A DNA stretch of 64,000 nucleotides from Polycladomyces zharkentensis (lineage in GTDB: Bacteria; Bacillota; Bacilli; Thermoactinomycetales; JIR-001): positions 248,001 to 312,000 of the forward strand of contig NZ_JAFHAP010000004.1 in the NCBI RefSeq assembly GCF_016938855.1, read 5' to 3'. The notes under the pieces are model-generated. The model saw only the letters and a program-made list of their open reading frames with translations. It was not told the origin of the DNA and made no database searches. This document shows positions 1-8,479 of this stretch, piece by piece; the stretch's first letter is position 1, and every line of letters starts with the position of its first letter. The position numbers and the translations under genes are program-made.

Positions 1-768
1 CAGAAACGCATCCCCGCTCCCTACGGGATTGACCGCTTGAACGGTGGGCGGCGTCACCCAATATGTTTCTCCACCGACCACCGCCGCCAATCCTTGGACA
101 CCGGCCGTGACAATCACCGTTTGCCCCGCGTCCCGCACCAACTGTCTGGCAGCCGCAATGGTCTCCGCACGGGACGAAACCACTTTCCCCAACAGGTGCC
201 CCGCTTCATCCTGATTCACTTTGATGCCGTCCGGCCGGACCGCCCATCCGTTCTGCAACGCCTTCCCGCTCGTATCCAGCCAGACGGTCGCTCCCCGTGA
301 ACGGGCAATCCGGATCAATTCGCCGTAAGCATCCTCCGGGACCCCGGGCGGTAGACTCCCACAACAGGCAACCATGGATGACCGCTCCGCCCATGTTGCC
401 ACTTTGGCCGTCAATTGGTGCCATTCCACTTCGGATACCGTCGGTCCCGGTTCCAACACCTCCGTTTGCGTGCCGTGATCCGGGTCCAAAAAGGTCAGAC
501 AGGTTCGCGTCTCTTTCCCGATCCAAACAAAATCGGACGGGATCCCGTCCGATTCCAGCGCTTTCATCATCCATCGTCCGTTTTGTCCGCCGACAAAACC
601 CGTAGCGCAAACGTTTGTGCCCAACGCATGCAACACCCGGGCGACATTTACCCCTTTACCGCCAGGCTGCCGAATCACCCGTCGACTGCGATGTATGGCA
701 TGGACGCGAAAATCGGGTACGATCCAGGTTTGGTCGATGGCAGCATTTAAGGTGACAGTCAGAATCAT
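1..768 (-). CDS. PfkB-family hexose-phosphate kinase (1-phosphofructokinase / tagatose-6-phosphate kinase type), C-terminus cut by window edge
   Basis: Partial gene: 256 codons run in frame from an ATG at 768 to the window start, where about 50 residues of a normal ~310-residue protein are missing. The N-terminus has the 1-phosphofructokinase/LacC look (ILTVTLNAAID). The sugar-binding glycine motif PGGKGVNVAR is at residues 35-44, and the PfkB signature PVGSGDAF with the catalytic base Asp253 lies at the visible end. The family phosphorylates fructose-1-phosphate or tagatose-6-phosphate to a ketose bisphosphate in the cytoplasm. The start overlaps the aldolase stop in an ATGA, so the two are translationally coupled, and a kinase feeding a bisphosphate aldolase makes pathway sense. 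Fructose versus tagatose cannot be decided here. Confidence 0.88.
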   Translation of the reverse strand, partial: MILTVTLNAAIDQTWIVPDFRVHAIHRSRRVIRQPGGKGVNVARVLHALGTNVCATGFVGGQNGRWMMKALESDGIPSDFVWIGKETRTCLTFLDPDHGTQTEVLEPGPTVSEVEWHQLTAKVATWAERSSMVACCGSLPPGVPEDAYGELIRIARSRGATVWLDTSGKALQNGWAVRPDGIKVNQDEAGHLLGKVVSSRAETIAAARQLVRDAGQTVIVTAGVQGLAAVVGGETYWVTPPTVQAVNPVGSGDAFL

Positions 769-1646
769 GTCGGTATCGCCCCCGTTGTCACCGTCGCTTC
801 GGCACGTCCCGCCGAACCGGTGAGACGCAGTTTCTCTTCCACTACTTTTTGCACTGCACGCTTCCCGTTTTGCACGTATATCCGCGGATCGGATTCCGAG
901 GGATGATCGTGCAGATACGAACGGAGTGCAGAAGCATAGGGCAGTTTCAATTCGGTGGAAATGTTGATTTTGGCGATGCCTTTTGCGATCGCCTGGCGAA
1001 CGGATTCGTCCGGCAAGCCGGAGGCACCGTGCAGCACCAGCGGCACCGGCGTTTCACGAGCGATGGATGCCAGTCGATCCAAGTCCAGTCTGGGCTCACC
1101 CCGGTAAACCCCATGCGCGGTTCCTATGGCGACGGCCAGCGAGTCACATCCCGTTTCTTCCACGAAACGTGCCGCCTCGTAAGGATCAGTGTATGTATCT
1201 TCCGCTGTCGGGGAAGCATCCGCCGCATCCGGCACTCGACCCAGCTCTGCCTCAACCGGCACCCCCACCGCATGGGCTGCCTCTGTTACCTTTTTGACAA
1301 GCGCCGCATTTTCTTCCCACGGCAATCGGGAACCGTCGATCATGATCGAAGTGTATCCCGCCCGTAAACACCGCAAGGCCGTTCCGTAATCCCGTCCATG
1401 ATCCAGGTGCAGAACGACGGGGACGGATACCGACTCCGCGGCCGCTCTTGCCAGATGAACCAAGTAGTTCAGCCCGACCGCTTCGATGGTGGCGGGTGTC
1501 GTTTGCAGGATCACCGGCGCCCGCATCCGCTCTGCCCCCGCGACGACAGCCTGCAACAACTCCAAATTGTGAAAAGCGAAACCGCACACCGCATACTGCT
1601 TGTCACGCGCCGCTTCCAACAATCCCTTCGGGGTGACCAAACCCAA
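765..1646 (-). CDS. Class II fructose/tagatose-bisphosphate aldolase family protein
   Basis: A 293-residue Zn-dependent aldolase that cleaves a ketose-1,6-bisphosphate to DHAP and glyceraldehyde-3-phosphate. Visible motifs are HLDHG (Asp82 catalytic acid/base, His83 metal ligand), a metal His178 in GTAHG and His206 in LHGASG, the usual spacing of the Fba/GatY/KbaY family. Length is normal. The start is TTG, chosen because GGGAGGG sits 7 bases upstream and no better start is in frame. It follows nuoD by 27 bp and overlaps the PfkB kinase by 4 bp, so the three may be one transcript. GatY/KbaY-like and Fba-like roles are both possible; the LacC-like partner slightly favours tagatose or fructose catabolism over housekeeping glycolysis. 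Confidence 0.9.
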   Translation of the reverse strand: MGLVTPKGLLEAARDKQYAVCGFAFHNLELLQAVVAGAERMRAPVILQTTPATIEAVGLNYLVHLARAAAESVSVPVVLHLDHGRDYGTALRCLRAGYTSIMIDGSRLPWEENAALVKKVTEAAHAVGVPVEAELGRVPDAADASPTAEDTYTDPYEAARFVEETGCDSLAVAIGTAHGVYRGEPRLDLDRLASIARETPVPLVLHGASGLPDESVRQAIAKGIAKINISTELKLPYASALRSYLHDHPSESDPRIYVQNGKRAVQKVVEEKLRLTGSAGRAEATVTTGAIPT

Positions 1647-1673
1647 ATCGGTTCCCTCCCTGCGGGTTTTTTG

Positions 1674-2774
1674 TCAAGCGTCCACGTCGCCCAACACGAT
1701 ATCGATCGCGCCCAGGATGGCGACCAGGTTGGCGATGTTTTCCCCTTCCAACAAATGCGGCAGAATCTGGAGGTTGTAGAAGGAAGGCCGGCGCCAATGA
1801 ATGCGCCATGGTTTGTCTTTGCCCTTACTGATCAGATGCACGCCCAGTTCTCCCCGCGGATTTTCCACGGCCACATACACTTCGCCTTCAGGCGGCCGGA
1901 TGACCCGCGGTACTTTGCCCATCACCGGGCCGCCATCCGGGAATTGCTCCACCGCCTGCTCCACGATGCGCAACGACTGACGGATTTCCTCCATGCGCAC
2001 GAAAAAGCGGTCGTAACAATCGCCGTTGGTCGAAATCGGCACATCGAAATCGAACCGGTCGTAAATCGAATACGGCTGATCTTTGCGCAGATCGCGCTGA
2101 ATCCCGGTACACCGCAGACACGGGCCTGACAATCCGTAGGAAACGGCCGTCGCTTGATCATATCGACCGACTCCTTTTACCCTGGCCAAGAAAATTTCGT
2201 TGCCCGCCACCAGATCCAGGTACTCTTCATGACGCTCCCGAAGATAGGACACCAGTTCCTTCACCTTGTCGATCCAGCCTTCCGGCGCATCCCACTTCAC
2301 GCCGCCCACTCGCATGTAATTGTAGGTGAGCCGAGCCCCGCACAACTCGTTGAACAGATCAATAATCTTCTCTCTGTCACGAAAAGCATACAAAAACGGA
2401 CTCATCGCACCGATATCCAACAGGTATGTTCCGAACCAGACAAGATGGCTGGCGATCCGATTCAATTCCATCACGATGACGCGCAGGTATTCCGCTCTTT
2501 CCGGAATTTCCAGCCCCATCAATGTTTCCACGGCATGCACGATGGCATAGTTGTTAATCATGGCCGACAGATAGTCCATCCGGTCGGTGTAGGGGATGAT
2601 TTGCGTGTAATTCAGGTTTTCGGCCAATTTTTCCGTCCCGCGGTGCAAGTAGCCGATCACCGGTTCGGCGGAACGGATGATTTCCCCGTCGATCCGCAGG
2701 ATGATGCGCAAAACGCCGTGTGTGCTCGGGTGCTGCGGACCCACGTTGAGCAACATTTCTTCCGTTCGCAACAC
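1674..2774 (-). CDS. nuoD: NADH-quinone oxidoreductase subunit D (NuoD/49-kDa type), isolated gene
   Basis: A 366-residue full-length NuoD of respiratory complex I. The quinone-site residues are intact: QHPSTHG with both histidines (15, 19), Tyr68 in DRMDYL and Asp120 in LLDIGA. It ends in the typical LGAIDIVLGDVD. The start is GTG, preceded by AAAGGGGG. Normally nuoD sits between nuoC and nuoH/nuoI. Here the neighbours are a nicotinamidase-like gene upstream and an aldolase downstream, with no other nuo gene. It may be a second copy, a relocated sole copy or part of a minimal NuoD-containing complex. The conserved active-site residues argue against a pseudogene. Confidence 0.93.
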   Translation of the reverse strand: MLRTEEMLLNVGPQHPSTHGVLRIILRIDGEIIRSAEPVIGYLHRGTEKLAENLNYTQIIPYTDRMDYLSAMINNYAIVHAVETLMGLEIPERAEYLRVIVMELNRIASHLVWFGTYLLDIGAMSPFLYAFRDREKIIDLFNELCGARLTYNYMRVGGVKWDAPEGWIDKVKELVSYLRERHEEYLDLVAGNEIFLARVKGVGRYDQATAVSYGLSGPCLRCTGIQRDLRKDQPYSIYDRFDFDVPISTNGDCYDRFFVRMEEIRQSLRIVEQAVEQFPDGGPVMGKVPRVIRPPEGEVYVAVENPRGELGVHLISKGKDKPWRIHWRRPSFYNLQILPHLLEGENIANLVAILGAIDIVLGDVDA

Positions 2775-2925
2775 GATAGCCCCCTTTGGCTTGTCACAAC
2801 ATCCATCCCGTCAAGGCTGTTTTCATTTCCCCGGCTCGTTCTTCACGTGTTGAAAATCTCTTTTCGGGAAAGGGTTGTCTCGATTTCATCCTTTACTGCA
2901 TCTCAGCTGTCCTTTTGGTCACTCC

Positions 2926-3660
2926 TTAGTCCAACGTCACCGTCTGCACGATCTCCACACCGTTGAGCCACATGTGGTAGTTAAACAAACAATCCATCAC
3001 ATCGCCGTCGTGAGGAAGGGCTCCAACCGCCTCCGCCGCATCAACGGACAAATCATACGTCCGGACATGTTCACGGGAGACCATAACCCGCACATCGGCA
3101 TTCCGCTCATTGGCCAACAGACGAATACCCAGTGCATTTTGGTAGATGCACAGATCGGTGCAATCTCCCATGACCAAAAAGGTGCAATGTCCCTCCCGGA
3201 ACCGGTCGGTCAAAAACGCATGAAACACTTCATTCGCATCATTCACCCCGAACAATCCGCTGGTCGCATTTTTTCGAAATCGCTTCACTCCTTGCAATTC
3301 CCAATACGGACGGAGTTCATCCACCACTTCCGACTCCGCCGTCCCACGGACGCAATGCGGGGGAAACGCGGCAAACTCGACGGCATGTTCGGGGTGTTCA
3401 TCATGCAAAAACAGCAAATTGCGCTCCGGCAAGCCCCTTTCCAAGCAAATCGCCGTCAAGCGCCTCACCGGCTCCACCATCTCCCGGACGCGTTTGCTGG
3501 ACAATGGACCCGTGTCACAAAAACCCTTGAGAATATCCACCAACACGAGGAACACCCGTTCAATGCCACCGGCCCTTTCCACCACCGACGACAGTGAAAC
3601 GTGCGGCAGATCACGCAGACGACGATCCACCTCATCCAAAAAAGCCAACCGCCGATCCAC
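2926..3660 (-). CDS. Isochorismatase-superfamily cysteine hydrolase, nicotinamidase-like
   Basis: A 244-residue protein of the isochorismatase/nicotinamidase fold. The candidate catalytic triad is Asp42 (LVDILKGF), Lys130 (FRKNATSGLFG) and Cys171 (GDCTDLCI). The segment HDEHPEHAVEF followed by PPHCVRGT matches the metal-binding part of nicotinamidases. This suggests hydrolysis of nicotinamide to nicotinate in NAD salvage. It is longer than the usual 180-210 residues, with a ~35-residue helical N-terminal extension. GTG start with GGGAGGGA upstream. It is 150 bp from nuoD; whether they share a promoter is unclear. Another isochorismatase-type amidase is the alternative. Confidence 0.8.
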   Translation of the reverse strand: MDRRLAFLDEVDRRLRDLPHVSLSSVVERAGGIERVFLVLVDILKGFCDTGPLSSKRVREMVEPVRRLTAICLERGLPERNLLFLHDEHPEHAVEFAAFPPHCVRGTAESEVVDELRPYWELQGVKRFRKNATSGLFGVNDANEVFHAFLTDRFREGHCTFLVMGDCTDLCIYQNALGIRLLANERNADVRVMVSREHVRTYDLSVDAAEAVGALPHDGDVMDCLFNYHMWLNGVEIVQTVTLD

Positions 3661-4155
3661 GACACTCCCTCCCGGTACATCCGTTTGCGATTCCGCCTGC
3701 GGCCAGGGTGTATCCGGTCAATCCGTTTGGCCCGAGCGTGCTTGCCCCCTCTTGCTCGTTTGCCGGAACCAGACCGCTCTTCTCTCGGTCGGGAAATACC
3801 GGATACATCCTCAACAATCGGCCGAAGCGTGGTAATTTTGCCAACAATCTAATCTTATCTTACCACGAAAAACCAATGGGGCAAAAGCATGGAGGAATGG
3901 GTTCACCATCTGGGTTGGATCACAAAAAAAAATGACCTTCTTCGATTCGATAAGAGAAGCGCCACTTCAACCTCATCCAATCCAGATCTTCGTGTGGAGG
4001 ACGTTTCTATGTAATCTTGATCTTGAATACGGATTCGCACGGATTCGCTCCAGGCTGTCCGGTCATTCTTCGATCAAAGGAAAAATGTTTCCCTGTGAGA
4101 ACCGGTATCGCATTGGAATTGACTAACAAGTTTTGATCCTGGATACTTCCACAAT
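3661..4155. other. Intergenic region with one doubtful small ORF
   Basis: No recognisable gene, RNA or strong terminator. A plus-strand ORF from 3889 to 4014 (41 codons, beginning MEEWVHHLGW) follows a weak GGGGC and is not recognised; it may be chance. The stretch becomes visibly AT-richer toward the ABC transporter operon that ends at 4156. Confidence 0.4.
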
Positions 4156-5505
4156 CTACGGATCATGACAAATGCCCCCAACCAGTGTTTTTTCACCCAT
4201 TGACCTCAGCTGATCAGGATGTACTCGTAATAAATCCCAGTAGTTGCGTACACCTGAGCAACCACTGTGTACTTGGGTCAACACTTTTACCAAGTTGGCA
4301 CGGGACCGTGTGGGTGTACGGCTTAGCACATAACGGAAATTCGTGATGTATCGCTGACGTTGATACTGGTCGAAAATCTCGGAATGATGTTGGACTACCC
4401 GATATTTCAACCAAAACTGCAAATCAGTGTAGCCGGGGTGTTCCCGTTGAACGCTCTTTGGTGGCGGCAAAATCTCCTCCAAAAATGCACTGGTCCAGTC
4501 TGCCCCACCACCCCAATAGTTCAAGTTCAGGTGTTTTGTGGCATACAACCGTAATATCAGCTTGTCTCCCTCTCTTGTAATGGGCATATCATTGGAAAAC
4601 CAATCTCCATCCGAGTAGCTTTTTACAATGCGAAGCGTGTGTCGCTTAGTGGGAAGCCCCACCCGCTGGACCTCTTGTTGGACACTTTCGTACAAATGTC
4701 CGAATGTTTTCGCTTGTTCCTCTGTGATCCCCTTGTATTCCACGAGTGTGTGTCCCACTTGGACGGTCTGATACGGCTCATGCTTGATCTGATGATCCCG
4801 GAAAAAAGGAAAGGCGACTACGACCAACAAAATCAGTGATGACAAAACTGCGAAACCAACGTATACCCATCGGAGAAAACGTTGATTCTCTCTCCGGGGA
4901 TAAGCGATAACAGTCACCGTTCCCAGCAAGAGTGAAATGGAAAGCAACCCGAACAAGTTGAGCCAATTCCATTCGTAGGGGTGAAACAGCTGTACCACTG
5001 GAGAAACGAAGAAGAGAAGCTCATGCAGTTCGTCCATACTTTGCAAACTGGTCAAGTAAAAGGCGAAGACCAGCACCAGCCCCCACCAACGGTTTCGGAT
5101 CAAGGAGCCGGAGAAAATCCCCAGGGAAACCGCGAAAAAACCGGCCACTGAACCCTGCACGACAAGAAGAAGTGCGGGAAAATCGTTATTGGCCCGACAC
5201 AACAGGACGAAGAGAATCAGCAGATGGAGAAGCGCAAAAGGCAGGGAAGCCGCATACTGTTCGATTACCAGCCGCCCCGTACCGAACCTGGAGAGAAACA
5301 GATATGTCTCGCTTTGAAAACGACGGTGAAATGTACTGAGTTGATAAGCGATAAATGCAGTAAACAAATAAAACAGGTTCACCACCAAGATGGCATTGGG
5401 GCTTTTCATGATCGACCATGCCCAAGCAGTCAATCCTCCCAGACACAGGAAATAAAAATATGCCCGGTCATTAGTGAAAAACAAAGTCAGCCATCTCCCC
5501 GTCAC
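4156..5505 (-). CDS. ABC exporter permease with large C-terminal extracytoplasmic domain
   Basis: About 449 residues. The first ~275 form six or seven hydrophobic segments of an ABC-2-type permease. The last ~190 residues are hydrophilic, follow a final membrane helix and probably lie outside the cell. No HExxH or other catalytic motif is visible there, and I do not recognise the domain. I place the start at GTG 5505, which overlaps the previous stop as GTGA and has GGAGG upstream; the same frame stays open 28 codons further upstream, inside the preceding gene. It is the last gene of an ATPase-permease-permease operon. Export of a peptide or antibiotic, or immunity to one, is plausible but not shown. 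Confidence 0.7.
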   Translation of the reverse strand: MTGRWLTLFFTNDRAYFYFLCLGGLTAWAWSIMKSPNAILVVNLFYLFTAFIAYQLSTFHRRFQSETYLFLSRFGTGRLVIEQYAASLPFALLHLLILFVLLCRANNDFPALLLVVQGSVAGFFAVSLGIFSGSLIRNRWWGLVLVFAFYLTSLQSMDELHELLFFVSPVVQLFHPYEWNWLNLFGLLSISLLLGTVTVIAYPRRENQRFLRWVYVGFAVLSSLILLVVVAFPFFRDHQIKHEPYQTVQVGHTLVEYKGITEEQAKTFGHLYESVQQEVQRVGLPTKRHTLRIVKSYSDGDWFSNDMPITREGDKLILRLYATKHLNLNYWGGGADWTSAFLEEILPPPKSVQREHPGYTDLQFWLKYRVVQHHSEIFDQYQRQRYITNFRYVLSRTPTRSRANLVKVLTQVHSGCSGVRNYWDLLRVHPDQLRSMGEKTLVGGICHDP

Positions 5506-6194
5506 GCCCTCCACCCCCTGACATGCCAACGCCCCAACATCACTGCCATCCCCAACGCCAACAAAGACAACAATGCCCTGGAAAGCCAAAATTCAGACGA
5601 ATGTTCCGTGAGGTATTTCAACGCTGACATCGGACCGAACCAAATCGAAAAAAAGGGGTGATCCAGTTTGATTCCCACCAACACATATACGATCATGACG
5701 AAAAGAACATAAATCACCCGATTGATCAAAAGGGTAACTGCCATTAACACCTGGCTGTAAAACAAGAGAGTGGTCAAACCGGCAAGAGCAGTTTTTCCCA
5801 GCAGTACCCAGTTGCCGCTTCCGGTTCGGAATGTATACACACCCATCAGTACAGTATCGATCGCCGTCACCGTCAACCATCCCAACAACCAGATCACCAT
5901 CGATTTGGCGGTGATATACAACCATTTGTGCCGTATCTTGGCCAGAATCAATGGAGGAACAAACACTTCCGTTTCTTCATTGAAAGTTCTTGACAAAAAA
6001 ACAGGAAAAAATAAGAGAACATGAATCATCTGTATATGAAAAAGAATGATGAAATTCCGTAGATCCCACGTATGTAGAAAACGGCTGAATTTCAGCGGCA
6101 CGAGGATGAAACCAACCAATACAAAAAGCCAGTATACACTCCAGCGAGCAATGGAATGGAACTCAAACCGAATCAATCGATAAAATTCACGCAT
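5502..6194 (-). CDS. ABC exporter permease subunit (ABC-2 type)
   Basis: A 230-residue integral membrane protein with six predicted helices and a short cytoplasmic N-terminus (MREFYRLIRFEFHS). I chose ATG 6194 because AAAGGAGC lies just upstream; an in-frame extension of 32 codons into the ATPase gene lacks a ribosome site. It overlaps the ATPase gene by 8 bp and the following permease by 4 bp, so all three are translationally coupled. It is likely one half of the translocation pore. The substrate is unknown. Confidence 0.75.
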   Translation of the reverse strand: MREFYRLIRFEFHSIARWSVYWLFVLVGFILVPLKFSRFLHTWDLRNFIILFHIQMIHVLLFFPVFLSRTFNEETEVFVPPLILAKIRHKWLYITAKSMVIWLLGWLTVTAIDTVLMGVYTFRTGSGNWVLLGKTALAGLTTLLFYSQVLMAVTLLINRVIYVLFVMIVYVLVGIKLDHPFFSIWFGPMSALKYLTEHSSEFWLSRALLSLLALGMAVMLGRWHVRGWRA

Positions 6195-7077
6195 GGTACG
6201 CTCCTTTACAGTAATGATCCAAATAAACAAAGGCATCCTCCAAACTGGGCGATACCGGTTCGGCTTGCAACACAGCAGCCTTTTCATCATCGGACAGAAA
6301 CGTCACCTGAATTCCCTCCCGTTTTCGAACGATGGATAAAATATGCACCTGACGGGAAAGTTCATCCAAATGTTGCATCCCTGTCTGTACAGACCAGACT
6401 TTCCCTTCCACACTTTCCAACAGTGTGTCAATATATCCCTGATACAAACACTCCCCCCGCCGAATGATGGCCACTTGTTCACATGTGCTCGAGATGTCCG
6501 GGACAATGTGGGTGGACAACAGGATCACCCGCCCTTGGCTGATCCTGTTGAGCAAATTACGAAAAGCAATTCGTTGGTTTGGATCCAATCCTGCAGTGGG
6601 TTCATCCACTATCAATAGTTTGGGATCCCCAAGTAAAGCTTGGGCAATTCCCAACCTCCTCTTCATCCCTCCGGAAAGCTCTTTGATTCTCTTGCGAGCG
6701 TGCCCCAGCAGATCGACTTGTTCCAGGCACCACTCGATTTCTTCTTTGCGACGTCTCCCCTTTTCCAATCCTTTCAAGTCAGCAAAATAGTCCAATGTCT
6801 CCCACAGCGTCAACTGTGGAAAAAAGTCAAAATCCTGAGGGAGATAACCGAGAAGAGATCGGATCTCTTCCGGCTCCTTCCGGAGATCATAGCCGAATAT
6901 CTCCACTTCCCCTTCATCGTAGTCCAACAATGTCGCCAAGATTTTCATCAACGTACTCTTTCCGGCACCGTTGTTGCCCAGCAGGCCGAATATCCCGTCT
7001 TGCACATCGAGCGAAAATCGATTGAGCGCACGATGACGACGATAGTTTTTCGTTAAAGACCGAATCCGAATCCCCAT
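6187..7077 (-). CDS. ABC transporter ATP-binding protein (BcrA/NatA-like)
   Basis: A 296-residue ATPase with Walker A GNNGAGKST (34-42), Q-loop in LPQDF (79-83), signature LSGGM (134-138), Walker B LLIVDEP (154-160) and H-loop in STHIV. A ~75-residue C-terminal tail is typical of exporter ATPases of the CcmA/BcrA class. The start is ATG 7077 with GGGGGAAACC upstream; the frame extends 14 codons further but without a good ribosome site. It is first in the operon and should power the two coupled permeases downstream. Confidence 0.9.
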   Translation of the reverse strand: MGIRIRSLTKNYRRHRALNRFSLDVQDGIFGLLGNNGAGKSTLMKILATLLDYDEGEVEIFGYDLRKEPEEIRSLLGYLPQDFDFFPQLTLWETLDYFADLKGLEKGRRRKEEIEWCLEQVDLLGHARKRIKELSGGMKRRLGIAQALLGDPKLLIVDEPTAGLDPNQRIAFRNLLNRISQGRVILLSTHIVPDISSTCEQVAIIRRGECLYQGYIDTLLESVEGKVWSVQTGMQHLDELSRQVHILSIVRKREGIQVTFLSDDEKAAVLQAEPVSPSLEDAFVYLDHYCKGAYHA

Positions 7078-7125
7078 TTGGTTTCCCCCGCTCCGCAAAA
7101 TGTCCAAACAAGGCAACAATCATCA

Positions 7126-7142
7126 TAATATAAATCATATTA
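7126..7142. promoter_or_regulatory. Inverted repeat upstream of the ABC exporter operon, candidate operator
   Basis: TAATAT and ATATTA form a perfect 6-bp inverted repeat with a 5-bp spacer, about 50 bp before the ATPase start in an AT-rich promoter region. The geometry fits a small dimeric repressor such as a GntR/YtrA- or MarR-type protein. No regulator gene is adjacent, so this is inference. Confidence 0.35.
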
Positions 7143-7790
7143 GGTGATTCTAAACATCAACATTCATCCTTTCTTAATATTTGTTTGTTGTCCGATAAAA
7201 AATATTAAACAAAAACGAAACGGATTCCTTCAAAAAAATTCGCAATTCGCTTACTGATGAGGAAACCTGATCCCGCACTATCGGAGAAAGGACAAACACA
7301 CAATATCATCCTGCTCGCCATACCTTTTTCTCGATTGCAACCGTTGGTTACCAACAACTGATTTGGAATCCGATTGGGAAATCAACAACTTCATGGACAA
7401 AAATATGAATCAACTTTTGACTAAAAGGAGTTGGCGTTCACTCTCTCTTGATTACTTTTATGGCGTGTCTGATCATTCCGTAAGGGAGCCATGTTTTTCC
7501 GGACGAGCGACTGACCAAGCCCTGACTGAGCGAAGACTCGGGAAGCGCAGGATGGAAATCGCGGGCCATTTCCTCAAAGCGAAGCGTAATTTGCCCGCGA
7601 CCTGCGCTGACCGGGTCGGAGCGGCCATCATCTGCGTCCCTGCAGGGCGCAGGTGGAGCGAGCTGGAAAAGCACTGGTGGACAACACCGGACACACTCCA
7701 GTCAGGACAGTCCTTATCGTTCTTAACGAAGTGGTGTCTTGTTTTCTTTGATGCAAGGGAAAGGTTACGAGCCGACGGGTAAATAAACAA
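7143..7790. other. Intergenic region without a supported gene
   Basis: The first ~280 bp are AT-rich and probably hold the exporter promoter, including a further AATATTT/AAATATT pair near 7176-7207. The rest is GC-rich. A plus-strand frame from 7363 to 7782 is open but has arginine-rich, low-complexity composition and no similarity I recognise. I see no RNA gene. Confidence 0.45.
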
Positions 7791-7813
7791 GGCCCGCCCT
7801 GTTTGGGCGAGCC
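7791..7813 (-). terminator. Rho-independent terminator of the DJ-1/PfpI gene
   Basis: Read on the minus strand: a GC-rich stem GGCTCGCCC / GGGCGGGCC with a 5-nt loop followed by TTGTTTATTT, 15 bp after the stop codon. Confidence 0.85.
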
Positions 7814-7828
7814 TACGTAAGAACAACT

Positions 7829-8380
7829 TTAGCGGTTCAACAACTTCAGAAACTCTTTCATCAATCCGGGAAGGTCCGGCCAAGCGTGCCCCGACACCAG
7901 ATTGCCGTCGACATGCAGGTTTTCGTTCACATATTGCGCACCGGCCGTTTCCACTTCCGGACGGCAGGCAATATAGGCCGTCATTTTGCGGTTTCGGACG
8001 TGTTGCGGAATCACATTGAACACCAGTGCCGCGTGGCAAATCGCAGCAATCGGTTTGCCCGTTTCAAAGAAGTGACCCACGATGGAGGGGATTTCCGGTT
8101 CGAGACGAATGTATTCCGGAGCCCGACCGCCAGGAATGATCAACCCGTCATATTCAGCCGGGTTCACATCTTTAAAGGCGATATGGGCATCCAGACCGTA
8201 GCCGCGTTTTTCAGAGTAGGTCTCCATCGACGGTTCGAAATCATGAACCACGGTCTGCAGTTTCTTTTTATTGGGAGCGGCGATAACTGCTTCGTGCCCT
8301 TCCTCCAGCAGTCGATAATACGGATAAAACACTTCCAACGCTTCCACGGCGTCTCCCGTCACAATCAACACTTTGGCCAT
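7829..8380 (-). CDS. DJ-1/PfpI family protein
   Basis: A 183-residue class I glutamine-amidotransferase-like protein. The nucleophile elbow AAICHAA carries Cys115 with His116, and an acidic residue near position 13 fits the family's cysteine-activating glutamate. Family members act as glyoxalase III, protein deglycases or chaperones against carbonyl stress in the cytoplasm. GGAPEY-type features around residue 84 (GGRAPEY) place it in the PfpI/YraA group. The start is ATG 8380 with GGGAGGGAAC upstream; 12 extra in-frame codons lack a ribosome site. Single gene with its own terminator. The exact substrate is not deducible. Confidence 0.88.
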   Translation of the reverse strand: MAKVLIVTGDAVEALEVFYPYYRLLEEGHEAVIAAPNKKKLQTVVHDFEPSMETYSEKRGYGLDAHIAFKDVNPAEYDGLIIPGGRAPEYIRLEPEIPSIVGHFFETGKPIAAICHAALVFNVIPQHVRNRKMTAYIACRPEVETAGAQYVNENLHVDGNLVSGHAWPDLPGLMKEFLKLLNR

Positions 8381-8479
8381 ATCCGTTCCCTCCCTGCCAA
8401 TGTTGACATCACTCATCCGTTACCCATTATGACACAGGATGAAACGTGAGTCCAGGAGAGAAAAATCGCGTTTACCCGT

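Noticed and set aside
7363-7782. 139-codon plus-strand frame
   Set aside because: No ribosome site, unusual composition, no family similarity; likely chance.
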